From Bacteroidaceae bacterium (GTDB lineage: Bacteria > Bacteroidota > Bacteroidia > Bacteroidales > Bacteroidaceae), in NCBI GenBank assembly GCA_017962495.1, contig JAGCVH010000058.1, positions 1 to 64,000 on the forward strand: 64,000 bases of DNA, read 5' to 3'. Within the stretch, counting starts at the first letter, position 1. Each line of letters begins with the position of its first letter. The notes under the pieces are model-generated. The model made no database searches and was not told where the DNA came from. It saw nothing but the letters and a program-made list of their open reading frames with translations. This document shows positions 56,450 through 64,000 of the stretch, in pieces. Both the position numbers and the translations under genes were made by a program.

Positions 56450-59400
56450 TTACAGGTTGATGGAGAAACCGAGGTTGAAGCTGCGTCCGCTGGGGAGCAG
56501 ACCGGTATCGACGCCCTGGTAAAGCACATTGTTGCGGCAGGACATTTCGGGATCGGTGCCCAGGTAGCGGGTAATGGTCCAGAGGTTGTTGCCCTCAGCC
56601 CATATCTTCAGACCATGGAGCCATGAGTTGTTGTAAGGCAGGGTGTAGGTGAGGCGGACATTCTTGAGCTTAAGGTAGCTTCCGTCCTCAATCCAGCGGT
56701 CACTCATGCGTTCGTTGTTACGCCATCCGTCGTTGTCGGTGTAGCATGCACGGGGCAGGTCGGTCTGCTGGCCCTCATAGGTCCAGCGACGCAGGGTGGC
56801 AGTGGTCTGGTTGTAGGTGGTGTTGAGACCTTCGAGGATGCTGCGCTGGTAGTTGTAGATGTCGTTGCCGAGCGAATACTTCCAGTTGAGATCGAGACGA
56901 AGGTTCTTCCACGTGAGACTGGTGTAGAGGTTACCGTAGATGTCGGGGTTGGGGTTGCCAATGACAACTCTGTCGCCATCGTCGATGACGCCGTCGCCAT
57001 TCTGGTCAACGAAGCGTACATCACCTGCCTGGAAGTCGCGGTAGGGTGCCTCGACAAGTCCGGTAGGATACTTCAGGTAACCCATAGCGCCTGCCTGCGA
57101 TGCAGTGGCATCGTCGGCAAGGATGCCGTTGGTCTTCCATCCGAAGAAACTGCCAGCAGCATAGCCAACGGCAGTGAGTACGTTCTCCTTGCCATAGACG
57201 CTGTTGAGTGAACCGTTGATGCTCTTCGTGAGGTTTCCGTTGACGTCACGAAGTTCGAAGTGGTTCTCCTCGGGCAGTGCGGTAATCTCGTTGTTGTAGT
57301 GGCCGAGGGTGGCTCCGAACTCCCACTTCCAGTCCTTCTTGTTGACGAGGACGGCGTTGGCGTTGAACTCGAAACCTGTGTTACGCATGGCACCCTCGTT
57401 GGCCCAATACTTCTGCATACCGGACACATAGGGGAGGTCCTTGACGGTGAGCAGATTGTCGATCTTGTGCCAGTAGAGGTCGACGCCGGCGTGGAGGCGA
57501 TTCTTGAGGAATGAACCCTCGAGGCCTACGTTGTACTTCGTAACAGTTTCCCACTGTACGGTGCTGTTCTCGATGTTGGCAAGAACGAGGCCGACGGTGG
57601 TCTCCGTTACCTGCTGGCTCTCCCAATAGGTGCGGGCTGCGTAGTAGTCGATGTTGTCGTTACCACTCTGGTCGACACCGGCGGTGAGCTTCAGGTAGTT
57701 GACTCCTGTGTGGGACTTGAACCACTTCTCGTTGGTGAGAACCCATCCGAGCTGGAGGCTCGGGAAGATGCCCCAGCTGACACCGGCAATCTGTACGCCG
57801 TCCTTCGTGTTGTCACCAAAGACACTGCTTGCCTGGCTGCTGACGGTGAGGTCGGCATAGTACTTGTGGGCATAGTTGTAAGAGGCATTGAAGTAGTAGG
57901 TCATGTCGATCCAGTTGTCCTTCGTACCGCCATAGTTGGCATACTGCATGTTCTTGGCGAGGTTGGGCAACTTGTCGTTCTCGTTGTTGTAACCACGGAG
58001 GTAACTATAGGAGAAGCTGTAGTTGTTGTAGCGCCATCCGCCGAAGATGTCGATGTTGTGGGCTCCGTAGGTGTTTGCCCATTCGAGACGCAGGTCGTTG
58101 TTGAGCGTTGTCTCCTTGGTGAACTGGTTCTTGACAACGGAGGTGATGTTACCCAGGTCGGTCAGCATGTACTGTGTGGTACCGGCGATGGGGAGGAAGT
58201 ACTTCTCGTTGTTGCGGTTCAGCTGATAGTTGAAGCGATCGCTGATGGAGAACTGCTTTGTGATTTGATACTTAGGACTCACGTTGATGTTGATCTGCGA
58301 GAGTTCGGCGTAGTTCTTGTTCTTACCCTTACCGTTGGCGAGAATCCAATAGGGATTGCGAAGACTCTCGTTGATACCCATCTTCTCGGGGAAGTTGAAG
58401 GGGTTCTGAATCCACGTGCTGCGGGTGTCGGAGGCATACTTACCTGCATACTCCTTGGAGAGGAGCAGACCACCTGCATCATCGTCGTGGTAATAGGCGT
58501 AGGGGCTGATCATGGGGCTCTGTACGAGTCCGAGAACGTTGGTGCTACCGATGTTCTGCATGTCGTAGTTCTCGCTCCATCCGTTGTCAAGAATCTTGTA
58601 GCTGGTCTGGTTGTAAGCAATGTCGAGGCCAGTGGAAATCTTGTCGGTAATCTTGATGTCGGTGTTGAAGCGGAGGTTGAGACGGTTCATGTCGGTGTTC
58701 TTCAGCGTGGCGTCGGCCTTCGTGTAACCCAGCGACAGGGAGTACATACCCACTTCGTCACCACCTTCTACATTAATCTTATAGTTCTGGACGAAGGTGT
58801 TGCGATACATGTCCTTCTGCCAGTCGGTGTCGTTGTGGAAGATGTTGTAGTAGTAGTTGCTAGGGTTGTCGTTGAGGAATGCCCAACGCTGTGCGTCGAT
58901 GCCGTTGTCGGTACTCATGACGTTGACGTCGCGAACGGTGCTGGTGAGGTCGCCCAGATAGGTGCGATATTCCTTACCGTTGAGCATGCTGAGCTTCTTC
59001 GGTGTGAGCTCGGTACCACCATAGGCTCGGAAGTTGATCTTGGTGGTGAGGCTCTTACCGCGGCGAGTGGTGATGATGATGACACCGTTACCACCCTTGG
59101 CGCCGTAGAGGGCTGTACCGTTCTTCAGTACCTGGATGCTCTCGACATTTTCGGGATCGAGACCTGCGAGCAGATTGTTGTAATAGCCCTCGTGGAGGCT
59201 TGTACGTTCGTACTCGGGGTCGATGATGTTGCCGTCGATCACTATCAGGGGCTGGGCATTGGCATTGAGGGAGTTGACGCCTCGGATGCTGAGGTAGGCA
59301 CCCTGTCCGGGCAGACCACTGCGGGAGACGCTGTGGATGGAGCCGGCGAGGTGGTTCTCGATATCCGTCTCCACCGTGATGCTGCTGGTTTCGTCGAGCA

Positions 59401-59887
59401 GCAGTCCGTCGGTGGCAGTAATGCTGGTCTTTTCGGCATAGTAGTTCCGGAATGCATCGCTCAGCATGGAGGTGTTGGCGTCACGACCCGGCTTGATGGC
59501 AAGCTGCTGGGTAACGTAGCCTGGCACATTGAGATAGAGGGAGTGGACGAACACGGGAACTCTGATCTCGTAGGTTCCGTCCTCCTCAGTCAGTGTGGAG
59601 AACTTCTCGTATCCGAACGCCTGAACTCGTACACCACCAAGGGGCTGACCCGTGGCATTGTCAGTAATAAGACCTTTGACTGTCTTCATCTCGTAGAGCT
59701 TTTCGGCTTTCTCCTGCTCAGCCTTGCGCTTGTTGTAGATGACTTTGGCCTGTTCTTCGGCCTCGATGTCCTCTTCAACTTCATCGGTTTGGGCAAAGGC
59801 TGGAGTGTAGCATAGGCCCGAAAGCATCATAAGGCACAGTCCTCTCCAGAGGATGTTGCGCACGATATTATAGCTTGTCTTTTTCAT
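56450..59887 (-). CDS. SusC/RagA-family TonB-dependent outer-membrane transporter
   Basis: A 1145-residue TonB-dependent importer. Signal peptide (to PAFAQ), then an unusual charged helical stretch rich in Glu and Lys (about 34-65), then a carboxypeptidase-D-like domain (MKTVKGLITDNATGQPLGGVRV), the SusC plug (SIRGVNSLNANAQPLIVIDGN, KNGTALYGAKGGNGVIIITTRRG in parts) and a 22-strand barrel ending FNLGFSINL. It pairs with the SusD gene downstream (36 bp gap); the two FAS1 lipoprotein genes precede it by 5 bp. Substrate unknown; no glycosidase gene in the window accompanies it. Confidence 0.93.
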   Translation of the reverse strand: MKKTSYNIVRNILWRGLCLMMLSGLCYTPAFAQTDEVEEDIEAEEQAKVIYNKRKAEQEKAEKLYEMKTVKGLITDNATGQPLGGVRVQAFGYEKFSTLTEEDGTYEIRVPVFVHSLYLNVPGYVTQQLAIKPGRDANTSMLSDAFRNYYAEKTSITATDGLLLDETSSITVETDIENHLAGSIHSVSRSGLPGQGAYLSIRGVNSLNANAQPLIVIDGNIIDPEYERTSLHEGYYNNLLAGLDPENVESIQVLKNGTALYGAKGGNGVIIITTRRGKSLTTKINFRAYGGTELTPKKLSMLNGKEYRTYLGDLTSTVRDVNVMSTDNGIDAQRWAFLNDNPSNYYYNIFHNDTDWQKDMYRNTFVQNYKINVEGGDEVGMYSLSLGYTKADATLKNTDMNRLNLRFNTDIKITDKISTGLDIAYNQTSYKILDNGWSENYDMQNIGSTNVLGLVQSPMISPYAYYHDDDAGGLLLSKEYAGKYASDTRSTWIQNPFNFPEKMGINESLRNPYWILANGKGKNKNYAELSQININVSPKYQITKQFSISDRFNYQLNRNNEKYFLPIAGTTQYMLTDLGNITSVVKNQFTKETTLNNDLRLEWANTYGAHNIDIFGGWRYNNYSFSYSYLRGYNNENDKLPNLAKNMQYANYGGTKDNWIDMTYYFNASYNYAHKYYADLTVSSQASSVFGDNTKDGVQIAGVSWGIFPSLQLGWVLTNEKWFKSHTGVNYLKLTAGVDQSGNDNIDYYAARTYWESQQVTETTVGLVLANIENSTVQWETVTKYNVGLEGSFLKNRLHAGVDLYWHKIDNLLTVKDLPYVSGMQKYWANEGAMRNTGFEFNANAVLVNKKDWKWEFGATLGHYNNEITALPEENHFELRDVNGNLTKSINGSLNSVYGKENVLTAVGYAAGSFFGWKTNGILADDATASQAGAMGYLKYPTGLVEAPYRDFQAGDVRFVDQNGDGVIDDGDRVVIGNPNPDIYGNLYTSLTWKNLRLDLNWKYSLGNDIYNYQRSILEGLNTTYNQTTATLRRWTYEGQQTDLPRACYTDNDGWRNNERMSDRWIEDGSYLKLKNVRLTYTLPYNNSWLHGLKIWAEGNNLWTITRYLGTDPEMSCRNNVLYQGVDTGLLPSGRSFNLGFSINL

Positions 59888-59892
59888 AGTCT

Positions 59893-61761
59893 TTAGTCTT
59901 CTTTACTTCTAAGAATGAAACGGTCGATGCAGAACGAGTTGCTGTAGCCCTCGCGGCGCTCCTTACTCGTTGTCTTCGTGGTAAGGGAGATCGTGGGGTA
60001 GCACTGGCGCATGTTCTTGTAACTATAGGGGAACTCGAAGTCCGGGAACAGCAGGATGGTGTCGACCTTCTCACCCAGATACTCAATGACATCCGTCGAC
60101 AGACTGGCTTCGTTGCCATTGGCGTTGCCGTTGCAGTAGTTCAGGGTGGCAACAATCTTGTGTTTCACGGTGTCACCAACGATGGTGTCGGAACTGGTGA
60201 TGTAGAAGTCGGGAACCATGACAACATAGATGTCATACTTGCCACTCATAACATCGCTTTCGCGATTCTCACCATGGGTACCCACCAACTTAAAGTCGAA
60301 CTTGGGGTTACCAGAGGCACTGCTGGGCCAAATGTAGTAGAAGTTGTCCTCACTGACACGGCCTACACTGTCGATCCATGCCTCGGCAGCAGCATTGCTG
60401 AATGGCACAGCCTGGTAGTTACCCGTTGCCTTACCGGTGTTGAAGAAGCTGCGATAGCCCACTTCAATGTGGAGGTCGGGCTGGTAGAGCTTGAGGGGGA
60501 AGTCCCACTCGTCCTTGATGATGGCAACGCCGTTGCTGACGTCGACCTGCTTACCCTCGAGGAGGCTGCTCTTGTCCCAGTTGGCATCGCTGCGAAGCGT
60601 GTCACCAAAGGTGTTGAGGAAGTATTCGGCACTCTGGCCCTTTTCTGCCATGAAGTCGTCGAGCTTCCAGCGACCTATCTGACCTCCTGCGTTAGGCTGG
60701 AAGTGGAGGTTGAAGCAAAGCGGGGAAACAATGTCCATGGCAATGTTCTTCTCCTTCAGAGAGTCGGGGTTGGTGACGTCGCGATAGAGGGTACTCTTGC
60801 TGTCGCCACCCAGATCAAACTTCTCCTTGTCGACATACTTCTCGGCGTAGTTGTAGAGGCGCTCCAGCTTCTGGTGTGCCTTCTCCCAAGCCTCGTCGGT
60901 GGGGTAGAGCATGATGAAGGTGGAGTCCTCACCCACCAGGTTGGCACCGAAACTTTCGTCATAGGTGAGGTACTGGTCGGTGTTGTTCTGGCTGGGGAAA
61001 GCGTGGGTCTGACGGAACATGGTGTTGGTGATGTTGTATACGCTGTCGACATAGGTGGGGTTACCATTGATGTCGGGGTTACCCTCAACACTCCTGTTCT
61101 CATCGAAGTACGTGGTGTCGTTTTCTACCACGAAGTCGTGGAAAATACCAACATTGTTGGCAGATGCGTTACGTTCGTCCTTCAGGTATTCGTAGAGATT
61201 GTACTTGAAGGGGAGGGGAGCAGGCATGATGTGCAGTGTACCATTGGTGGCAGCGATGTTGTAAGGCTTCATCGGGATGAACTGCATTGTGAAATCATCC
61301 TTGTTAAACTCCAGCTTCTTGCCGTTTAGCATTGCCAGGGTGTCGATGCCACCACCAGTGGCGACATGGCGATAGAGGGCAATGCTGTTTGCCATCAGCT
61401 GCTGCTGAACGGTGAACCCATTGGTCTCTGCCATCTCCATCCACTCCTGAAATTCGGCATCGGTGAAGGCACTGTTTTCAGGCACCCATGCTGTAATCAG
61501 CATAGAGCCGTTGAGCATGTCCTTGAAGGTGTAGTTGTCCTGAGGACGAGTCTCGTCGCGGTAGTATGTCGATTTCTCGGCAATCTGCTTGAAGCGGCTC
61601 AGCTCAGGCCTTTCGCAGATGAGTTCCCAAAGCGTCTTGTTGGCAAAGGTACCCTCATCTATTTTGTCGTAGTGGTCGTCCCACGTCTCGGTGCAACTTG
61701 GAATAGCCAGTGTGGCAAATCCCAGCAGTGCTGCTCCGATGTATTTATTAATCCTTTTCAT
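59893..61761 (-). CDS. FAS1 (fasciclin) domain lipoprotein
   Basis: A 622-residue predicted lipoprotein (signal ending LAIPSC). N-terminal FAS1-like segment: TLWELICERPELSRFKQIAEKS, then MLITAWVPENSAFTDAEF, and the later GTLHIMPAPLPFKYNLYEYLKD and FIMLYPTDEAWEKAHQKL, a second FAS1-like domain. FAS1 domains mediate adhesion. The position between another FAS1 lipoprotein and SusC suggests an accessory surface component of the SusCD complex. I start at the ATG ending at 61761 (MKRINKYIG); six residues more are possible. Confidence 0.8.
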   Translation of the reverse strand: MKRINKYIGAALLGFATLAIPSCTETWDDHYDKIDEGTFANKTLWELICERPELSRFKQIAEKSTYYRDETRPQDNYTFKDMLNGSMLITAWVPENSAFTDAEFQEWMEMAETNGFTVQQQLMANSIALYRHVATGGGIDTLAMLNGKKLEFNKDDFTMQFIPMKPYNIAATNGTLHIMPAPLPFKYNLYEYLKDERNASANNVGIFHDFVVENDTTYFDENRSVEGNPDINGNPTYVDSVYNITNTMFRQTHAFPSQNNTDQYLTYDESFGANLVGEDSTFIMLYPTDEAWEKAHQKLERLYNYAEKYVDKEKFDLGGDSKSTLYRDVTNPDSLKEKNIAMDIVSPLCFNLHFQPNAGGQIGRWKLDDFMAEKGQSAEYFLNTFGDTLRSDANWDKSSLLEGKQVDVSNGVAIIKDEWDFPLKLYQPDLHIEVGYRSFFNTGKATGNYQAVPFSNAAAEAWIDSVGRVSEDNFYYIWPSSASGNPKFDFKLVGTHGENRESDVMSGKYDIYVVMVPDFYITSSDTIVGDTVKHKIVATLNYCNGNANGNEASLSTDVIEYLGEKVDTILLFPDFEFPYSYKNMRQCYPTISLTTKTTSKERREGYSNSFCIDRFILRSKED

Positions 61762-61804
61762 ATTGTTATCAATTATCAATTGTCAATAATCAATTTCATA
61801 GAGG

Positions 61805-63982
61805 TTACCAAATGTCTTCGGGAGTCATGGGGTTGTCATATACTTCCTTCGAACATATCTCAAAGTAGTCCATATAGAATTCCTTGTCAGTGGCATCAAG
61901 CACACTCTTGAACTTCAGGTAGTAGGTGTTCTCGGGATACAGATACTCGCGGACGAGGATGCGGCGAAGTTTTCTTTCCTCATGACGTGCGGGATTAGAG
62001 AAGTTACCTGCACCACAGTCATAGAGAGCCGGGCCCTTCATGAAGCCATTGTTACGCATCTTCTTGTCGACTTCTGCATTGTAGTCGTCGTCTTCGATAT
62101 CCTGTTCCCATCCTACAAGGGTGGAAGGTACGTTACCACTTGCCAAAGCACGATAGGTACCAGCCTGACGAATGTCGAGAGGAAGACCCATGGCAGGAAG
62201 GTTGCCCTTGTCCTTACCAAAGTATACCTGACACATGCCTCGCAAGTTACTGTTCGACTGTACGGCGAAGCGTACCTCATAGGTACCTGCCTTGGGAACG
62301 GGTGGCAACGTGAATATCATTTCGAGGGTTCCACGTACATTGAATTCATCACCCTGCCAGTTGAACCAGTAGTTGTCATATCCGCTGAGATAATAGAACT
62401 GTGTGCCTTTCAACAGGTCGATGTTCGTCAGATACTTGTAATTGTCATCGATGGGCATACCGGTGTAGAGGTTCAGGGTAGTGCCACGAAGGTCGTTATT
62501 GGCGAACTCGGGGGTGATGGTGGTCAGGTCGAAACGGATACGCTGCTTCTGCAGGTTCGTACGTACGTTCTCGTCATAAACCACGGGTTTGTCGACAGGA
62601 TAGATGTAGGCATTGATGAGGTCGATGGCATTCTCGGTATCGATGACAATACCTTCTGTCTCAGGTGTAATGCTCTTCTCGGAATAGTCGTCACGGCGTC
62701 CGTTGTTCAATACGGGGAAACGATTGATGTAAATCTTGCCTTCGCCATCCAAGCAATAGCGTGGACCTGCCTGATAAATCTTCATCAAGCGACGCTTACC
62801 CATGGTGGTCCAAATCTCGTAGATGGGAACAGTGAAGGGCTTGTTCTTGTCCTTGTAGGTATATCCATGTTCGTTGTAGTGGATAACCAACTTGTTGGCA
62901 GGAAGGCGTTCGGGCAGCAGGTGATAGGTAAAGAACTGGTTCAGTACATTATCCTCATCCTCGTAGTTGGTGTCATCCTTGGCATCGGGATAGAAGCCTT
63001 GACTTACTACCCATGCCTGGATGTCGGCGACACTGATGTCCTTTGGCTCCTTGCCTAAAGTGGCACGCCAGAAATCGTCGGTCTCGGCAAAGAGGGTGTA
63101 GCCATAATATCTGTGTTCTGGCAGGTCACCCGAATTAGCATTACCCTTGAAGTCACCGATATTGGCAAGGCGGGGGTCTTCGTTCAGTTTCATGTCTTCG
63201 TACACCTCATCCTTTTCCTTCGTCAGGGTGTCGGTAAGACCCGTTGCCAACATCATCTTTGCTGCCACAATGTAGTCACCAGTGTTCTCGTCGATGTATC
63301 TCTGCAAGAGGTCGGCAAGGGTCTCGTTGCTGGGAGCCACTACGGAGTGAACCTGATGGATGTAGCCGTTGATGGTGTAGATGTCGCGGTTCTTCAAGTC
63401 GATGAGACAACCCTTGATGATGTTGCCTTCCTTGTCCTTGACACCACTGACAAACACACTGTCGGGGTTCTTGTCGTAGGCAATTTTAAGCTTACGTTCG
63501 TTCATGTTGGGGATGGTAAATTCGAAGCCATCCTCGGGGAAACTACCACTCTGGAAGGGTTCGATGTCGTCCTTCGTACCATCGAGGATACTGTTGTAAA
63601 CAATAATCTTCTGAATGGAGTCGAGGGTGCGATCGTTGGGGAATCCATCCCATGAGGGTTCTGAGATGATGCCCTTGGCGCAAAGCGTATCCAGATAGTT
63701 GTGGATAGCCTTGTTGGTAGGTGCAAACATCGTGTATTTACCACGTGCCGACATCAACTGGAATACAGTGGACTTGGAACGGTGGCTTATATTGACTTTC
63801 TTAAGCAAGTCGATGTACTCGCTGTATGTGCTGTCGTGCTCTGTCAGGTAGCTGGCGATGGTGTACTCCTTGAAGGTGTAACGGTCCGACATATCGATGT
63901 CTTCCTTACAACCTTGCAGGAAACCAAGTGCTAATGCCAACAGAGGCAGGAAAGCATATTTTGTCAGATTATTCTTTTTCAT
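61805..63982 (-). CDS. FAS1 (fasciclin) domain lipoprotein
   Basis: A 725-residue predicted lipoprotein (signal ending FLQGC). It has an N-terminal FAS1 domain (STVFQLMSARGKYTMFAPTNKAIHNYL, NGYIHQVHSVVAPSNETLADLLQRY, in parts) and a second FAS1-like region (about 220-430), then a beta-rich C-terminal domain (about 480-725) that may bind ligand. First gene of the operon FAS1-FAS1-SusC-SusD. A strong Shine-Dalgarno sequence lies just upstream, unusual in Bacteroidetes. Substrate unknown. Confidence 0.8.
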   Translation of the reverse strand: MKKNNLTKYAFLPLLALALGFLQGCKEDIDMSDRYTFKEYTIASYLTEHDSTYSEYIDLLKKVNISHRSKSTVFQLMSARGKYTMFAPTNKAIHNYLDTLCAKGIISEPSWDGFPNDRTLDSIQKIIVYNSILDGTKDDIEPFQSGSFPEDGFEFTIPNMNERKLKIAYDKNPDSVFVSGVKDKEGNIIKGCLIDLKNRDIYTINGYIHQVHSVVAPSNETLADLLQRYIDENTGDYIVAAKMMLATGLTDTLTKEKDEVYEDMKLNEDPRLANIGDFKGNANSGDLPEHRYYGYTLFAETDDFWRATLGKEPKDISVADIQAWVVSQGFYPDAKDDTNYEDEDNVLNQFFTYHLLPERLPANKLVIHYNEHGYTYKDKNKPFTVPIYEIWTTMGKRRLMKIYQAGPRYCLDGEGKIYINRFPVLNNGRRDDYSEKSITPETEGIVIDTENAIDLINAYIYPVDKPVVYDENVRTNLQKQRIRFDLTTITPEFANNDLRGTTLNLYTGMPIDDNYKYLTNIDLLKGTQFYYLSGYDNYWFNWQGDEFNVRGTLEMIFTLPPVPKAGTYEVRFAVQSNSNLRGMCQVYFGKDKGNLPAMGLPLDIRQAGTYRALASGNVPSTLVGWEQDIEDDDYNAEVDKKMRNNGFMKGPALYDCGAGNFSNPARHEERKLRRILVREYLYPENTYYLKFKSVLDATDKEFYMDYFEICSKEVYDNPMTPEDIW

Positions 63983-63991
63983 GACTTAGTT

Positions 63992-63997
63992 CCTCCT
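63992..63997 (-). promoter_or_regulatory. Strong Shine-Dalgarno before the first FAS1 gene
   Basis: AGGAGG on the minus strand, 9 nt before the ATG ending at 63982. Most genes in this window lack such a sequence. Confidence 0.6.
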
Positions 63998-64000
63998 TTC

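Noticed and set aside
57710-59815. 701-residue open frame antisense to SusC
   Set aside because: Valine-rich shadow of the real SusC gene; no recognisable domain or signal peptide. The same holds for the 60160-61329 and 61982-63058 frames opposite the FAS1 genes.

Overview
The window looks like chromosomal DNA from a gut or rumen Bacteroidales, most likely a Prevotella-type species. Evidence: a SusC/SusD pair; promoters of the Bacteroidetes form TTTG-N19/20-TAnnTTTG; few Shine-Dalgarno sequences; Bacteroidetes-only families (DUF3276 PUR protein, DUF4924, DUF5606, DUF5723, YbbR, paired short chromate transporters); and a GH10 xylanase fused to a CE1 esterase, an architecture known from Prevotella ruminicola (Xyn10D-Fae1A). 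I see no tRNA, rRNA, CRISPR array, transposase or phage gene.

Layout. 1-337 is structured non-coding DNA. 338-8243 (+) holds pruA, a zinc-protease-like lipoprotein, an Xaa-Pro aminopeptidase, a SpoIIE-type phosphatase fused to an RsbW-like ATPase domain, its STAS partner, and an alginate-export-like porin. 8298-17513 (+) is a biosynthetic cluster: a two-module NRPS with a terminal reductase (C-A-T-C-A-T-R), a MATE exporter and a phosphopantetheinyl transferase. 17683-21028 (+) encodes a glycyl-radical trans-4-hydroxy-L-proline dehydratase and its radical-SAM activase. 21025-30301 (-) carries dnaG, a large secreted protein, an S4 RNA-binding protein, pepT, pth, rplY and a PUR-family protein. 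30507-33829 (+) is the nusB-yajC-ybbR-coaE-DUF5606 housekeeping operon. 34028-36223 (+) is the xylanase/feruloyl esterase. 36500-44087 (-) has two chromate transporter halves, purL, a DUF5723 protein and a ROK glucokinase. 44288-54108 (+) has a LysE exporter, DUF4924, prfC, tsaC, a ClC channel, fmt, an ECF sigma factor, a 34-residue ORF, rpe and a short comEC. 54194-63982 (-) is one operon-like run: FAS1 lipoprotein, FAS1 lipoprotein, SusC, SusD.

How genes may work together. The NRPS cluster is self-contained: the PPTase arms the carrier domains, the NRPS joins two amino acids (probably N-acylated, because module 1 begins with an intact condensation domain), the reductase releases an aldehyde or alcohol, and the MATE protein could export it. 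The partner-switch pair and the porin lie directly upstream on the same strand with no clear terminator. pruA, the Xaa-Pro peptidase and HypD/HypE, all within the first 21 kb, suggest use of proline- and hydroxyproline-containing peptides: hydroxyproline to pyrroline-5-carboxylate to glutamate.

The less expected structure is in the repeats. Three intergenic arrays have degenerate tandem units of the same 22-bp period with palindromic cores, and a related 22-bp duplication lies inside the hypE coding sequence. The pepT promoter is duplicated with an 88-bp period. The fmt gene carries an in-frame insertion that includes seven 8-bp tandem repeats. C/G-rich palindromes sit between genes and inside the 5' ends of others.
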